Under the pieces are notes generated by a model. It did not search any database and was not told the DNA's origin. It was given only the letters and a program-made list of their open reading frames with translations. From an uncultured Oscillibacter sp. (GTDB lineage: Bacteria > Bacillota > Clostridia > Oscillospirales > Oscillospiraceae), in assembly GCA_910588005.1 (NCBI GenBank), contig CAJUQM010000074.1, positions 1 to 8,292 on the forward strand: a stretch of DNA of 8,292 nucleotides, in the 5' to 3' direction. Positions 1-8,266 of the stretch are shown piece by piece. A program made the translations under genes and the position numbers. Numbering within the stretch: the stretch's first letter is position 1; each line of letters starts with the position of its first letter.

Positions 1-211
1 TTACTGCTGCTTCCTTAATTTGTCCTGCGTTTGTTTGAAGACACCCTCTAGTGTTCACAGAGAGCGGGAGTGAATTTTTTGGATCTCCAAACCCGACAAA
101 ATTCTGCGTGAAGCGGAAGAACGGAAAATGATACCGAACTCAGAGGTGAACCGAGGGGGCGAAATTATAGCAGGATAAAGGCTTGGTGTCTTGTGCCGCC
201 ACGCCGGATTA

Positions 212-236
212 CCCCGTCCCGCAGTGCGGGGCGGGG
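212..236. repeat. GC-rich hairpin
   Basis: A 10-bp stem (212-221 with 227-236, one G-T pair) closes on a 5-base loop. It is not directly followed by a T-run on either strand, so it is not a standard intrinsic terminator. It may be a protein-binding or RNA-structure element in the integrase upstream region. Confidence 0.5.
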
Positions 237-344
237 AAACGGAAGACGAGAGTTTTTAGCAAATTACTGTCATCTTTTCAAGGCTTTTGTGCAATAGCAC
301 CTGTGTCCCCTGTATTTCGGCGTGTGAGCTGCTGTGTGCGGTTT

Positions 345-377
345 TGTGGAGGGATAACTCAAGGGTACGCCTCCACA
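345..377. repeat. Inverted repeat with 17-base loop; weak oriT candidate
   Basis: A perfect 8-bp inverted repeat (TGTGGAGG at 345-352, CCTCCACA at 370-377) encloses a 17-base loop. GTTTT at 341-345 and AAAAC at 383-387 form a second, overlapping outer pairing. Inverted repeats with a single-stranded loop are typical of relaxase-recognised transfer origins and also of regulatory hairpins. No relaxase gene lies in the window, so the oriT reading is only a suggestion. Confidence 0.35.
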
Positions 378-640
378 GTGGGCAAAACGGCGTGTTGGGG
401 CTTTATGGGCGGTTGTCAGCAGGGGTAGAAAACCGGGGTGATTTATCCATGGATTGCACCACTGTCTACAAGGAGAAAGAGGCGCGGCCACTCTACCCAC
501 CCAGAACCAGTTTTCGAGAGTTTATACAGTGCAAAAATTGCGCCGCTTAAACAAAGAATAGGTTTTCTCTCTGCCCTTTTTCCATGTCCGGCGAAAAGGT
601 GGGGTGTGAATTTTCTGATGACTCTCCACAAAATCCCTGG

Positions 641-680
641 CTATTCAATGCGGCTGCTGGTAATGTGTGTCGCTGAATAG
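641..680 (+). promoter_or_regulatory. Hairpin reaching the integrase ribosome binding site
   Basis: CTATTCA plus GCG (641-652, with two unpaired bases) is complementary to CGC plus TGAATAG (671-680), with an 18-base loop. The 3' arm includes the first two bases of the integrase Shine-Dalgarno AGGAGG at 679-684. In mRNA this stem could limit access to the ribosome binding site and hold integrase synthesis down. The pairing is visible; the regulatory role is inferred. Confidence 0.35.
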
Positions 681-693
681 GAGGCGATACGCA

Positions 694-1839
694 ATGGCAA
701 AACGAAGGGCAAACGGCGAGGGGAGTATCCGCAAGCGAAAGGATGGCCGCTGGGAGGGGCGCTACACGGCGGGCCGTGATCCAGTGACCGGGAAGGTGAT
801 CTACAAAAACGTCTTGGGCAAGGCGCAGGCGGAGGTCAAGGCAAAGTTCAAGGCTGCTATTGAAAAAAGCAGTTCGCTGGCAACAACCACCGAACGATAC
901 ACAACAGGCCAATGCCTGGACGTATGGATAGAGAACTACGCCAAGCTCCAGGTCCGAGCCTCGTCCCACAAGACCTACCAAGGGTTTATTGAAAACCACA
1001 TCAAGCCTGCTCTCGGTGACATTCCTCTGGAAAAGCTGACGGCAACGGAACTGCAACGGCTGTACAAGTACCTGCTGGAGAACGGCAGGTTGGAATGCAT
1101 GGAGTCCCGCAACAAGCCTAAGGGCTTCAGCGTCGAGACGGTGCGCAACATCAACCAGATGATTTCCTCCGCCCTGAACTGCGCGGTAGAGCAGCGGCTG
1201 ATTTCCAGCAATCCTACAAATGGCTGTGTCCTGCCAAAGCTGGAGAGGAAGGAAATGAAAATTCTGCCGCCAGAAAGCCTGGGCACCTTCTTCGAGGAGG
1301 CACGGCGCAGCGGTGTCTTTGAACTCTACTACATTGATCTGGCCACCGACCTTCGACGGGGAGAACTGCTGGGACTGAAATGGAGCGACATTGATTTGGA
1401 CAAGGGGATCATCCACGTCCGGCGGCAGGTCCTCCGCCAAAACGGCGAAGTGGTAGAGGCCCCGCTGAAAACGAAAAACTCCTACCGCAACATTGCGATA
1501 GGAGCGGATGCCATCAAAGTCCTCAAAGGCATGGAGCAGAAGGACGAGTATGTGTTCCCTTCTCCGTTTGGAGGCCCCATGTCCCCGGACAGTGTCCTGC
1601 ACATGCTCCAGAGGGTGCTGAAACGGGCAGGGCTGGAACGAATACGCTTCCACGACCTCCGTCATACATTTTCGGTTCTGGCCCTACAGAACGGCGTGGA
1701 CGTGAAAACCCTCTCCGCCATGTTGGGACACTACTCGGCTGGCTTCACCCTGGACACCTACGCCCATGTTACCACCTCCATGCAGAAGCAGGCAGCGAAT
1801 GCAGTGGGCAGTTTCCTCTCCGGTACTCTCCAGCCCTGA
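694..1839 (+). CDS. int: Tyrosine-type site-specific recombinase (integrase)
   Basis: A 381-residue phage/ICE-type tyrosine recombinase that would catalyse integration and excision of a mobile element. The N-terminus (about residues 14-55) looks like the AP2-like arm-binding domain, residues 68-170 fit the SAM-like core-binding domain, and 190-375 the catalytic domain. Visible catalytic residues are R221, K261 in the TKNS turn, H320-x-x-R323, H346 in LGHYS, and nucleophile Y356 in DTYAH. The usual TG-L-R box reads TD-L-R here. The ATG at 694 is chosen over an in-frame GTG at 667 because AGGAGG (679-684) lies 9 bases upstream. The gene ends close to a tRNA-Arg 3' fragment and arm-like repeats, as expected for an int gene beside its att site. 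No xis is visible upstream. Length and motifs are normal, so it is probably active apart from the uncertain G-to-D change. Confidence 0.95.
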   Translation: MAKRRANGEGSIRKRKDGRWEGRYTAGRDPVTGKVIYKNVLGKAQAEVKAKFKAAIEKSSSLATTTERYTTGQCLDVWIENYAKLQVRASSHKTYQGFIENHIKPALGDIPLEKLTATELQRLYKYLLENGRLECMESRNKPKGFSVETVRNINQMISSALNCAVEQRLISSNPTNGCVLPKLERKEMKILPPESLGTFFEEARRSGVFELYYIDLATDLRRGELLGLKWSDIDLDKGIIHVRRQVLRQNGEVVEAPLKTKNSYRNIAIGADAIKVLKGMEQKDEYVFPSPFGGPMSPDSVLHMLQRVLKRAGLERIRFHDLRHTFSVLALQNGVDVKTLSAMLGHYSAGFTLDTYAHVTTSMQKQAANAVGSFLSGTLQP

Positions 1840-1855
1840 CCGCTCCAAGCTCTGG

Positions 1856-1891
1856 TATGGGTCACGGCTTGGGTCAAACCGGAGCCGCAAA
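1856..1891 (+). repeat. Paired TGGGTCA repeat, copy A (candidate integrase arm site)
   Basis: TGGGTCA occurs at 1858-1864 and again at 1870-1876, a 12-bp period, followed by a CCGCAA block. A second copy with identical spacing lies at 2118-2153 in the same orientation; the two align without gaps over 36 bp with 24 identities. Direct repeats on both sides of an att core are the usual layout of arm-type integrase or excisionase binding sites (lambda, Tn916). Function is inferred. Confidence 0.55.
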
Positions 1892-1923
1892 ATCGAGCCG
1901 CCGGAAGAAGTGCAGAGAAGTGA

Positions 1924-1962
1924 CCAAAACCGCTGAAATTCAAAGAATTTCAGCGGTTTTGG
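1924..1962. terminator. Bidirectional intrinsic terminator
   Basis: A perfect 17-bp stem (1924-1940 with 1946-1962) has a 5-base loop CAAAG. The stem carries an A-run on one side and a T-run on the other, so it can terminate the integrase transcript on the plus strand and any minus-strand transcript coming from the retron or tRNA side. The right arm includes the CCA end (minus strand) of the tRNA-like fragment. Confidence 0.8.
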
Positions 1963-2005
1963 TACGCCCTGAGGGATTCGACCCCCCCGCCTTCTGGTCC
2001 GTAGC
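1960..2005 (-). pseudogene. 3' fragment of tRNA-Arg(ACG); candidate att core
   Basis: Read on the minus strand, this is the anticodon loop (CTACGGA, anticodon ACG), 3' anticodon stem, variable loop, T-arm, acceptor strand AGGGCGT, discriminator A and CCA of a bacterial tRNA-Arg. The 5' half is missing: beyond 2005 the sequence no longer resembles the 5' anticodon stem or D-arm. The T-loop starts G instead of the near-invariant T54 (GTCGAAT), and two variable-loop positions also differ from the usual form, so this is not a working tRNA. A 3' tRNA fragment beside an integrase gene is the classic duplicated attachment site. With non-tRNA sequence on its 5' side, it resembles attP or a tandem-element junction rather than attL, where the full tRNA would be restored. 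Confidence 0.8.
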
Positions 2006-2117
2006 TTGTCTGCGAAATAGAATTAATTCCATTTTGCCCTGTTTGATGGTGATTGTTCGGAAAATGGATACTCTTTGATCCTGTTCATTCCGCTGATTCC
2101 ACAGAGAAATTTCCTGT

Positions 2118-2153
2118 TCTGGGTCAGATTATGGGTCAAGTGGAACCCGCAAG
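2118..2153 (+). repeat. Paired TGGGTCA repeat, copy B (candidate integrase arm site)
   Basis: TGGGTCA at 2120-2126 and 2132-2138, again with a 12-bp period and a following CCCGCAA, matches copy A at 1856-1891 in spacing and orientation. It ends 5 bases before the stop codon of the retron gene (minus strand). Together with copy A it brackets the tRNA fragment, so the retron gene probably lies at the very edge of an integrative element. Confidence 0.55.
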
Positions 2154-2158
2154 GGATT

Positions 2159-3826
2159 TCAACCGTTCAGAGCGTTCAAAGCGTCCAGGAGAGGTCGGAA
2201 ATTGCTGAAATCAATCGTGCGGAAGTTGGCAAGGACATACTTGGAAAATAAGTCCTTGCCATAAGTTTTTTCCTTGTCATAATCATCAGCCCGGGAAAAG
2301 GAGCGGCCATTGATCGTATGGCCTAAAGTCTTTGCATCGAAAAGATCCTCAATTTCACACTCGGCTTTCCCGCTGACCAGCGGATTCATGAGCAGATACA
2401 GATTGCTTTTGGGGAGCAACTGAGCGTAGAGGTCTGCCTGCAAGCGGACCCGGTCTATGGTCTTGCCCTCCTTCTTCAGGAAGGTTTTCAGCGGGCGGTC
2501 GCTGACTGTCTCGTTGTCATAGAGAAATACGACCGGGTGCCGCGGTGGGTGACCGCAGAGGTTGGAAAAATAGGACATATAGTTGGGGGTATTTCTTCCG
2601 GAAACGAAATACTGATAGATTGTTTTCATGGCATCTGCCCCGTCCGGGCTCATACCGAAAAAATACTGCCAGCGTTTGGAGCGGCGAAAGAAGGAGATGT
2701 GAAACGAAACGCCGCCGTCCTTATCAACGGTGATCAGCTTGGGGTAGTCCTTTTGGAGAGCCTTCATAGCGGCCCTTAAATACAGAATATCTGTCTTTCC
2801 CTCAGTCAAAATCAGAGGATTCTCGTTTGCGAAAAAATATTTATAAAAGAGAAAGGCCTGATACTGCCGTTCCCGGGCATTTAGTACATTCGCGTTGTGT
2901 TTCGCTCCGTCTATACGGTTGTTGTATCGCTCTAACTGGTCAATATAGGAAAATCTGCCCTCCAGCTGCGCAAGCGGCATGGGCGTGCCGTTGAGCATAC
3001 AGGAACCCTGTGTGTACAGATGATGGGCCATGGCCCTGGTCTGCTTATAATACTCCTGGCTGACATGAATTTTCTGATTGACGACCAGTCCTGTGACCTC
3101 TTGACGGGAGTCGCGGAACTGCAGTCTGGTTTTCTTTTGATTGACCGCAAAGCCCCCGCGGCCAAGTTCCGCGGTGACGCTTTTCAAAAACCGTTCATAG
3201 TGCTCCAGAAAAGAGCGGTCATTCGTTGAAAATGTGAGATCGTCCGCATAGCGGGTATAATCCAGCCGGTATGTCTGAGCGATTTTCAGGATACGCATAT
3301 CGAGGATTTGGAAGATCAGATTAGCGATGACAGGCGAGGTCGGCGCGCCCTGCGGAAGGCGCCCTTGGTAGCATGTGAGCTGTGCGATCGTAACAGCTAC
3401 TTCATAGGGAAATTGAAAATCACGGTTTTTCTCAAAATAACCCAGCACACGGCCGAAGTGAAACGTTGGGAAAAAATCTTCTAGGTCGAGATTTAAGACG
3501 AAGCGCTTATTTCGGTGGAGCTTTGCGTTGGTAATGGTGCTTTTGCCCTTTTCAAAACCGTGGGAGATGGAAGGGTGGAGGTCCTGTTCCGTGAGAAGCG
3601 CCTTGCGATATGCTGAAAGCGCCGACACAAGGCGGCGCTGGATACCCTTCAGGTCCTCGGAAGGAGCACAGATCGTCCGTGTCCCACTGTGCTTTTTGGG
3701 AATCTCAAATGTATGATACTGTTTGTCAATCCCCTCAATGAACAGAAGGTAGGACAGCTTGCTCCTGGGGATTTTCAGAAAGTCCGCCAACTCATTTCTG
3801 TTCTTTATGTCGCAAAACCTATCCAT
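2159..3826 (-). CDS. Retron reverse transcriptase fused to TOPRIM effector (Ec67/Eco2-like)
   Basis: A 555-residue retron protein predicted to reverse-transcribe the adjacent ncRNA into msDNA and to carry its own TOPRIM effector for anti-phage defence. Retron motifs are NAxxH at 100-104, catalytic D114 in LDLEDFF, LPQGAPTSP at 158-165, the YADD active site at 193-196, and VTG at 244-246. The TOPRIM domain follows from about 336: TEGKTD (E342, K344, D346), then LYDNE (D437, E439), where DxD is usual. Order, length and many short blocks match the Ec67 RT (about 586 residues) as I recall it. The ATG at 3826 is preferred over 3907 because GAGGGA lies 6 bases upstream and the upstream ATG falls inside the msd. 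The gene has lower GC than the flanking right-hand genes, consistent with transfer. No separate effector gene is adjacent, as expected for a fusion. Confidence 0.93.
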   Translation of the reverse strand: MDRFCDIKNRNELADFLKIPRSKLSYLLFIEGIDKQYHTFEIPKKHSGTRTICAPSEDLKGIQRRLVSALSAYRKALLTEQDLHPSISHGFEKGKSTITNAKLHRNKRFVLNLDLEDFFPTFHFGRVLGYFEKNRDFQFPYEVAVTIAQLTCYQGRLPQGAPTSPVIANLIFQILDMRILKIAQTYRLDYTRYADDLTFSTNDRSFLEHYERFLKSVTAELGRGGFAVNQKKTRLQFRDSRQEVTGLVVNQKIHVSQEYYKQTRAMAHHLYTQGSCMLNGTPMPLAQLEGRFSYIDQLERYNNRIDGAKHNANVLNARERQYQAFLFYKYFFANENPLILTEGKTDILYLRAAMKALQKDYPKLITVDKDGGVSFHISFFRRSKRWQYFFGMSPDGADAMKTIYQYFVSGRNTPNYMSYFSNLCGHPPRHPVVFLYDNETVSDRPLKTFLKKEGKTIDRVRLQADLYAQLLPKSNLYLLMNPLVSGKAECEIEDLFDAKTLGHTINGRSFSRADDYDKEKTYGKDLFSKYVLANFRTIDFSNFRPLLDALNALNG

Positions 3827-3858
3827 AATGCGTCCCTCGGATGAAGTTTGTAAAATGA

Positions 3859-4005
3859 GTATGCGGCAACTCATTAGGCGAATCAGATACATCGCGCAAC
3901 AAAGCATTGCACAACATTACAATGAATCAGTGTGTGAGGCGCAAACGCCCCTCCCATTTTTGCCAATGTCCGCGAATCACGGACCCAAGATCTTGCCGCA
4001 TACCC
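3859..4005 (-). ncRNA. Retron msr-msd RNA
   Basis: Bounded by a perfect 11-bp inverted repeat GTATGCGGCAA (a1, 4003-3993) and TTGCCGCATAC (a2, 3869-3859), the hallmark end pairing of retron ncRNAs. The G at 3992, right after a1, is the likely 2'-5' branching base. The msr part holds hairpin 1 (3984-3968, GTCCG/CGGAC with loop TGATTCG) and hairpin 2 (3951-3936, GGGGCG/CGCCTC). The msd part is an imperfect long hairpin: GATTCAT (3928-3922) with ATGTATC (3892-3886, one mismatch), then GTGCAA (3912-3907) with TTGCGC (3899-3894). The msr layout, including the TGAATCG-like loop, resembles the Ec67 msr as I remember it. The predicted start point from the promoter is 4005, two bases before a1. The RT start codon is 32 bases after a2. 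Confidence 0.88.
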
Positions 4006-4011
4006 ATTTTC

Positions 4012-4040
4012 ATTATAGAGGCAACTTTTACAAAAAACAA
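4012..4040 (-). promoter_or_regulatory. Sigma-A promoter of the retron
   Basis: On the minus strand TTGTTT (4040-4035), a 17-base spacer and a perfect TATAAT (4017-4012) form a near-consensus promoter. The expected start site is near 4005, exactly at the 5' end of the msr-msd RNA, so ncRNA and RT share one transcript. The spacing independently supports the ncRNA call. Confidence 0.85.
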
Positions 4041-4054
4041 CATATTTTTAAGCT

Positions 4055-4218
4055 TAGGCCTTGTTTGAAAAAAGTCAAAACGCCCAAACGGTGGATCTTT
4101 ATCCGCCACTCTGCGTTAAATTTTCTTGCCAGGCGTCAGCCCGACTGCAAAAATTTGCCTTGATTGGCGAAAAAATCTCTCGCCGTTGGGCATTCCGCCA
4201 TTTTTCAAACAAGGCCTA
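4055..4218. mobile_element. MITE-like element with 16-bp terminal inverted repeats and TA flanks
   Basis: TAGGCCTTGTTTGAAAAA at 4055-4072 is perfectly repeated in inverse orientation at 4201-4218. Removing the TA at each end (possible target duplication) leaves a 160-bp element at 4057-4216 with no transposase ORF. The inverted similarity continues weakly inwards (GCCCAA blocks), and an internal hairpin lies at 4090-4107. TA duplications are typical of IS630/Tc1-mariner transposition, so this is probably a non-autonomous relative; the parent transposase is not in the window. It sits 15 bp upstream of the retron -35 box. Confidence 0.7.
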
Positions 4219-4282
4219 GATAAATCCTGCGGATTGCACCAGTTTCTCCGGAGGAAGCTCTCCATCAAACGACGGTACCAAA

Positions 4283-4308
4283 CATCTTGATCTTGCTAAA
4301 ACAAGATG
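4283..4308 (-). terminator. Weak terminator-like hairpin after the zinc-ribbon gene
   Basis: CATCTTG (4283-4289) and CAAGATG (4302-4308) form a 7-bp stem; a tighter alternative with a 6-base loop also exists. On the minus strand it is followed by a short TTT. Position just after the stop at 4317 fits a terminator, but the stem is AT-rich and the T-run is short. Confidence 0.25.
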
Positions 4309-4316
4309 GACAACTT

Positions 4317-5581
4317 TCACTCAAAAACCGCCCCGGAGAGCTCCAGTGCCTGACCGCAGCGGTTGTCGATGTCTGTGCCGTTGCCGGTGAACCGGGTGCC
4401 GGGGAAGCTCAGGGAAGTGGGGCTGCCGACGCTCTCCAGCAGAACGGCGGTGCCGTTATTCCGGAAAAGATTGTCGGTGTAAAAGTCGTCAGACACCAGC
4501 GGGGTATCCAAGGTGTTGAAGCACAGGCCCACGGTGTTGTCCGAAAAAACGGTCTCGTCGGCGTTGATCCAGGCGTTCTCTGTGCCCAGGAAGCCGGTCT
4601 CCCAGCCCGAGACCTGACAGTTGGTTAGATGGAACCGGGTCTTGCCGGAGACCCGAATACCCACGCCCTCGCCGGAGCCGGTGAAGGCTATGTCGCTACA
4701 CTCCAGGACGCCTTTGGGTGAGGAGATCTCGGTGGGGCCGGTGAAGGTGGTGCGCTGGCCGTCCGGGCCAATGTTGCCGTAGAGCCGGACAAAGCGCTCC
4801 CTGATTTGAAGCCCGCCCTCGTAGGTGGCGGCGGGGAGGTGGAGCTGGAGCTGGTCGTACTCATCGGAGGCGGCGGAGAACCGGTCCACCAGAGCCTGGA
4901 GGTCATCAATGGTGTCCATAGGGACGTCCGAGGCGGTATATTGATAGACAGAGATGCTGGAGCAGCGCTTGCCCTGCGTCAGCCGGAGCGTGTCGCCGTT
5001 CTTCATGGAGACGGTATAAACCAGCTCCGCCTCGTAGTCCCCCGGGGCCACCAGTCTGAAATCCACAAAGGTGACTGCGGCGGCGCTGGGGTAATAGTCA
5101 TTTGCGGCGGGTTCGGTGCAGGAAATGGACAGGTATTCCTCAGAGCAGATGATCTCCGCGGTGATGGAGGCGACGTTTTCCATAAATTCCTCGGTTAGAA
5201 ACGCGCCGCTGTCCGGGTCCATGGCGTAAAGGGGGACTGGGTCCCGGTAGGCCTCGTTCACCACCGCGTGGTAGTGATTCTCCGGGGTTGGCTCAGGCGG
5301 GTCCTGTTTGGAGAGGAGAAGCCGCCAGCTTCCGGAGTGAGTGGTGTAGAGCAGCTCACCGGTGTCGCTCTCATAGGTTTTGGGGCGGCTGCTGAGCCAG
5401 AGGGCCAGCGCAAGGGCCAGGACCACCGCAAGGAAGACCAGGAGAGCGCGGTACAGCGCTCTCCTCGGCACGTGCCGAGGAGGAATGACCTCTGTGCGCG
5501 GCTGGATGCTCTTCGCGCAGCTGGGGCAGAAGGACGCCTCTGTGGGGAGAGAGGCTCCGCAGTGCGGGCAGGCCTTCATCA

Positions 5582-5585
<4 letters not shown>
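4317..5585 (-). CDS. Membrane-anchored zinc-ribbon protein with beta-helix ectodomain
   Basis: A 422-residue protein with three parts. An N-terminal zinc ribbon has CPHC (C6, C9) and CPSC (C20, C23). A single hydrophobic segment at about 43-64, preceded by Arg residues, suggests a membrane anchor with the ribbon inside the cell. A long outer region follows; its C-terminal part (about 245-422) has repeated short strand-turn patterns (asparagine turns such as FTGNGTDIDN) like right-handed parallel beta-helix or NosD-type proteins. Middle residues 70-240 match no family I recognise. Start and preceding kinase stop overlap as ATGA (5585-5582), with GGAGG four bases upstream, so translation is probably coupled. 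Three ATGs in a row leave the exact start open by up to two codons. The pairing with a kinase suggests the ribbon or tail is a substrate or that the ectodomain senses something outside; this is inferred. Confidence 0.85.
5461..5482. repeat. 22-bp perfect palindrome inside the zinc-ribbon gene
   Basis: An uninterrupted palindrome of 11 plus 11 bases centred on CACGTG lies in the codons for the linker between the zinc ribbon and the membrane segment (about residues 35-42). It could be a protein-binding site or an mRNA hairpin; no function is shown. Confidence 0.6.
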
Positions 5586-6280
<695 letters not shown>

Positions 6281-6304
6281 GATGTCCGCCTCCCTATAAT
6301 TTTT

Positions 6305-6331
6305 GATACTATGCAGCCCGCATATTGTATC
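6305..6331. promoter_or_regulatory. Inverted repeat between divergent genes; candidate operator
   Basis: GATAC-TATGC (6305-6314) and GCATA-TT-GTATC (6320-6331) form a ten-pair inverted repeat with a 2-base bulge and a 5-base centre. It lies in the 117-bp gap between the divergent kinase and XRE genes. The AT-rich gap must hold both promoters, although no -35/-10 pair is clear enough to call. The dyad is a natural candidate for XRE binding. Confidence 0.4.
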
Positions 6332-6397
6332 TGCCCGTAAATTTTTGTACATTAGCAGTATATAGAATTCTGCATCAAAAGTAAAGGGGGAACGGGA

Positions 6398-6823
6398 ATG
6401 GAGGAAAAGAGTACCGGAGACCTCGGCCAGGAGCTGATGAGCCAGCCGGATCTGGACGCCTATATCCGTGAAAACAGTGAGCTGTTTGCCGTGCAGGACT
6501 TCGCGGCTCTGCTGGCGGCGCTCTATGACAAAAAGGATATCTCCAAAGCCGCGCTGGCCCGGCGGGCCGGGATCAGCGAGGTGTATCTCCACCAGGTGTT
6601 CTCTGGGCGGAGGAATCCCTCCCGGGACCGTCTGGTGTGCATCTGCGTGGGCCTGGGGGTGTCGCTGGAGGAGACCCAGACTCTCTTGAAGCACGCGGGC
6701 TATGCCCAGCTGTACCCCAGAGTGGAGCGGGACGCCATCATCAGTCACGGCCTGATCCACGGGACGGAGCTGAACGAGATCAACGACAAACTCTTTGCCG
6801 AGAACGAAAAGACCCTGTTTTAA
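6398..6823 (+). CDS. XRE-family helix-turn-helix regulator
   Basis: A 141-residue DNA-binding protein. The helix-turn-helix spans about 46-75 (ISKAALARRAGISEVYLHQV then FSGRRNPSRD), with the typical XRE layout of helices 2 and 3 and a following GLGVSLEE stretch. The N-terminal 45 residues and the tail (HGTELNEINDKLF) are extra to the bare domain and might contact a partner. The start is ATG 6398 with a GGGGG-type Shine-Dalgarno at 6384-6390, seven bases away. It is divergent from the kinase gene, separated by 117 bp containing an inverted repeat, so it probably controls itself and the kinase operon. No ligand-binding domain is visible; phosphorylation by the kinase is a possible signal but is inferred only. 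Confidence 0.92.
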   Translation: MEEKSTGDLGQELMSQPDLDAYIRENSELFAVQDFAALLAALYDKKDISKAALARRAGISEVYLHQVFSGRRNPSRDRLVCICVGLGVSLEETQTLLKHAGYAQLYPRVERDAIISHGLIHGTELNEINDKLFAENEKTLF

Positions 6824-6959
6824 CGGCCCTGAGAGGCTTTGAATACTGGGAAGGGAGGCAGAAAGCGGCGGGTCTGGGCCGGAACGCGGTCAGCATCAAT
6901 TGAGAGAAAGGAGCGCTCCGGGCCGGAGGCAGAGAGCGGCGCGGGGCAAATACATCATT
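6824..6959 (+). other. Intergenic gap with short direct repeat
   Basis: A 136-bp gap without a gene. A 17-base sequence at 6854-6870 recurs at 6925-6941 with one change; each copy begins with GGAGG. No clear terminator follows the XRE gene, so read-through into the DUF4234 gene is possible. Confidence 0.4.
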
Positions 6960-8183
6960 ATGGAGACAAAAAAGAACGTACCCTTCAACTACATCGCAGG
7001 TGGATTTTTCGCCTTTCTGGCGCTGATGCAGCTGGCGAATTTTCATTTCAGCGTGGTATCCGTCCTGTGGCTGGCAGGTGATGTGCTGCTGGCCGCAGCG
7101 CTGTTTCTCAAGCGGCGGGACATTCTGCTCTCCGCCGGCTTTGTCCTGCTGGCCCTGCTGACGCTCTATGGTTTCTTCCGGGGTTTCTTCCCGCCTTACA
7201 TAGACTACCGGGTGGAGAGCTGGAGCGACGGTCTGCGCTTTAATCTGCTCTGCGTGCTGCCCGCCCTGGTGGATCTGGCGGGTTACGCGGGCGCGGCATT
7301 TCTGACACTGGCTCTGACGGATGTGCTGGCCCAGTATAAGGAGAGCGCCAAAAAGCTGTGGTTTGTCCCCGCCGCCTGTATTCTGGGGTCCTTTGCCGCG
7401 GCCATTGTGGTACAGCTTCTGATCCGCCTTACCGGCGGCGGCTACTGGCCGGCCTCCGGACTGACCTTCGGGAACCTGTTCCGCCGGCTTCTGGTTGCCG
7501 GCGGCATTGGCCTTGCCGGTCTGTGGCTGGCCTATCCCGAGGGGATGCCCTCTAAAATCCGGGCCGCCGGGACCCTTTCCGCGAACTATGGCACGGAGGC
7601 TGGACCCGCTGCCGGAAGCTCTGCCGGCGGCGCTTCGTCCGCCCCCCGTCCCACTCCTGCGGCCCCCGCCGGGGACGGCTATATCGGCATGGCGCAGCAT
7701 GTGCTGCTGCTTCTGCTCACCTGCGGCATCTGGCTGTACGTCTGGATCTACCGCACCACCGGTTATCTGAACCGCCTGGAAGACGAAGAACCCCAGAACC
7801 CCACCACAAAGTTGTTGCTTTGTATGTTTGTGCCCTTCTACTTCATTTACTGGATGTACAAAAACGCCCAGCGGCTGGATAAATTGGCGGCCCAAAACGG
7901 CGTGGCCTCCGACCTCACCACCCTCTGCCTGATTTTGGCCATCTTCGTGCCCATCATCCCGCCGATCCTCATGCAGGATAAGATCAACGCCATCGCCGCC
8001 GGCGGCGGCACGCCGTCCACGGCGGGTACGGCGCAGCAGCCCAGCCGTCCCGCACCCAGCCGCCCCGCGGCCGCCGGCATCGGCGCAGCGGAGGAGCTGA
8101 AGGCCTATAAAGAGCTTTTGGACAGCGGCGCCATCACCCAGGAGGAATTTGACGCCAAGAAGCGGCAGATTCTGGGCCTGTAA
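6960..8183 (+). CDS. DUF4234 multi-pass membrane protein with C-terminal SHOCT domain
   Basis: A 407-residue membrane protein of unknown function. The N-terminal part has about five hydrophobic segments (roughly 10-29, 32-50, 55-74, 95-120, 134-156, 172-191). A Pro/Ala/Ser/Gly-rich linker at 212-238 leads to a DUF4234-like domain at about 240-340, with the recognisable HVLLLLLTCGIWLYVWIYRT stretch and two further membrane segments. After a second low-complexity linker (345-376) comes a SHOCT motif (EELKAYKELLDSGAITQEEF, 378-397), a short C-terminal helix pair found in many membrane or stress-related proteins and thought to aid oligomerisation. The start ATG 6960 begins METKKN and is favoured over a TTG at 6900 on protein grounds; its ribosome binding site is weak (GCGGGG about 13 bases upstream). 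A strong terminator follows. Its link with the XRE gene rests on same-strand adjacency only. Confidence 0.85.
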   Translation: METKKNVPFNYIAGGFFAFLALMQLANFHFSVVSVLWLAGDVLLAAALFLKRRDILLSAGFVLLALLTLYGFFRGFFPPYIDYRVESWSDGLRFNLLCVLPALVDLAGYAGAAFLTLALTDVLAQYKESAKKLWFVPAACILGSFAAAIVVQLLIRLTGGGYWPASGLTFGNLFRRLLVAGGIGLAGLWLAYPEGMPSKIRAAGTLSANYGTEAGPAAGSSAGGASSAPRPTPAAPAGDGYIGMAQHVLLLLLTCGIWLYVWIYRTTGYLNRLEDEEPQNPTTKLLLCMFVPFYFIYWMYKNAQRLDKLAAQNGVASDLTTLCLILAIFVPIIPPILMQDKINAIAAGGGTPSTAGTAQQPSRPAPSRPAAAGIGAAEELKAYKELLDSGAITQEEFDAKKRQILGL

Positions 8184-8190
8184 GAGTTCA

Positions 8191-8226
8191 ACGAATGGGG
8201 GCGAGAGAGATCCCGCCCCCATTCGT
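8191..8226 (+). terminator. Intrinsic terminator after the DUF4234 gene
   Basis: A perfect 13-bp GC-rich stem (8191-8203 with 8214-8226) with a 10-base loop lies 8 bases after the stop codon, followed by a T-rich stretch. It closes the transcription unit. Confidence 0.75.
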
Positions 8227-8266
8227 CGTATTTATTTCCAACACCTTTTGAGGAGGGATTTTTGTG

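Larger units (their letters stand above)
1..693. other. Structured non-coding region upstream of integrase
   Basis: No convincing gene is visible in this stretch. Short open frames exist, but none has a ribosome binding site together with a protein-like composition, and no excisionase-like ORF is seen. A frame at 74-178 reads as a plausible charged peptide tail but has a stop just upstream and no start, so at most it is a decayed gene end. The region contains three clear inverted repeats (212-236, 345-377, 641-680), listed separately. Its position next to the integrase of an integrative element suggests regulatory or transfer DNA (for example an oriT), but no sequence here proves that. Confidence 0.5.
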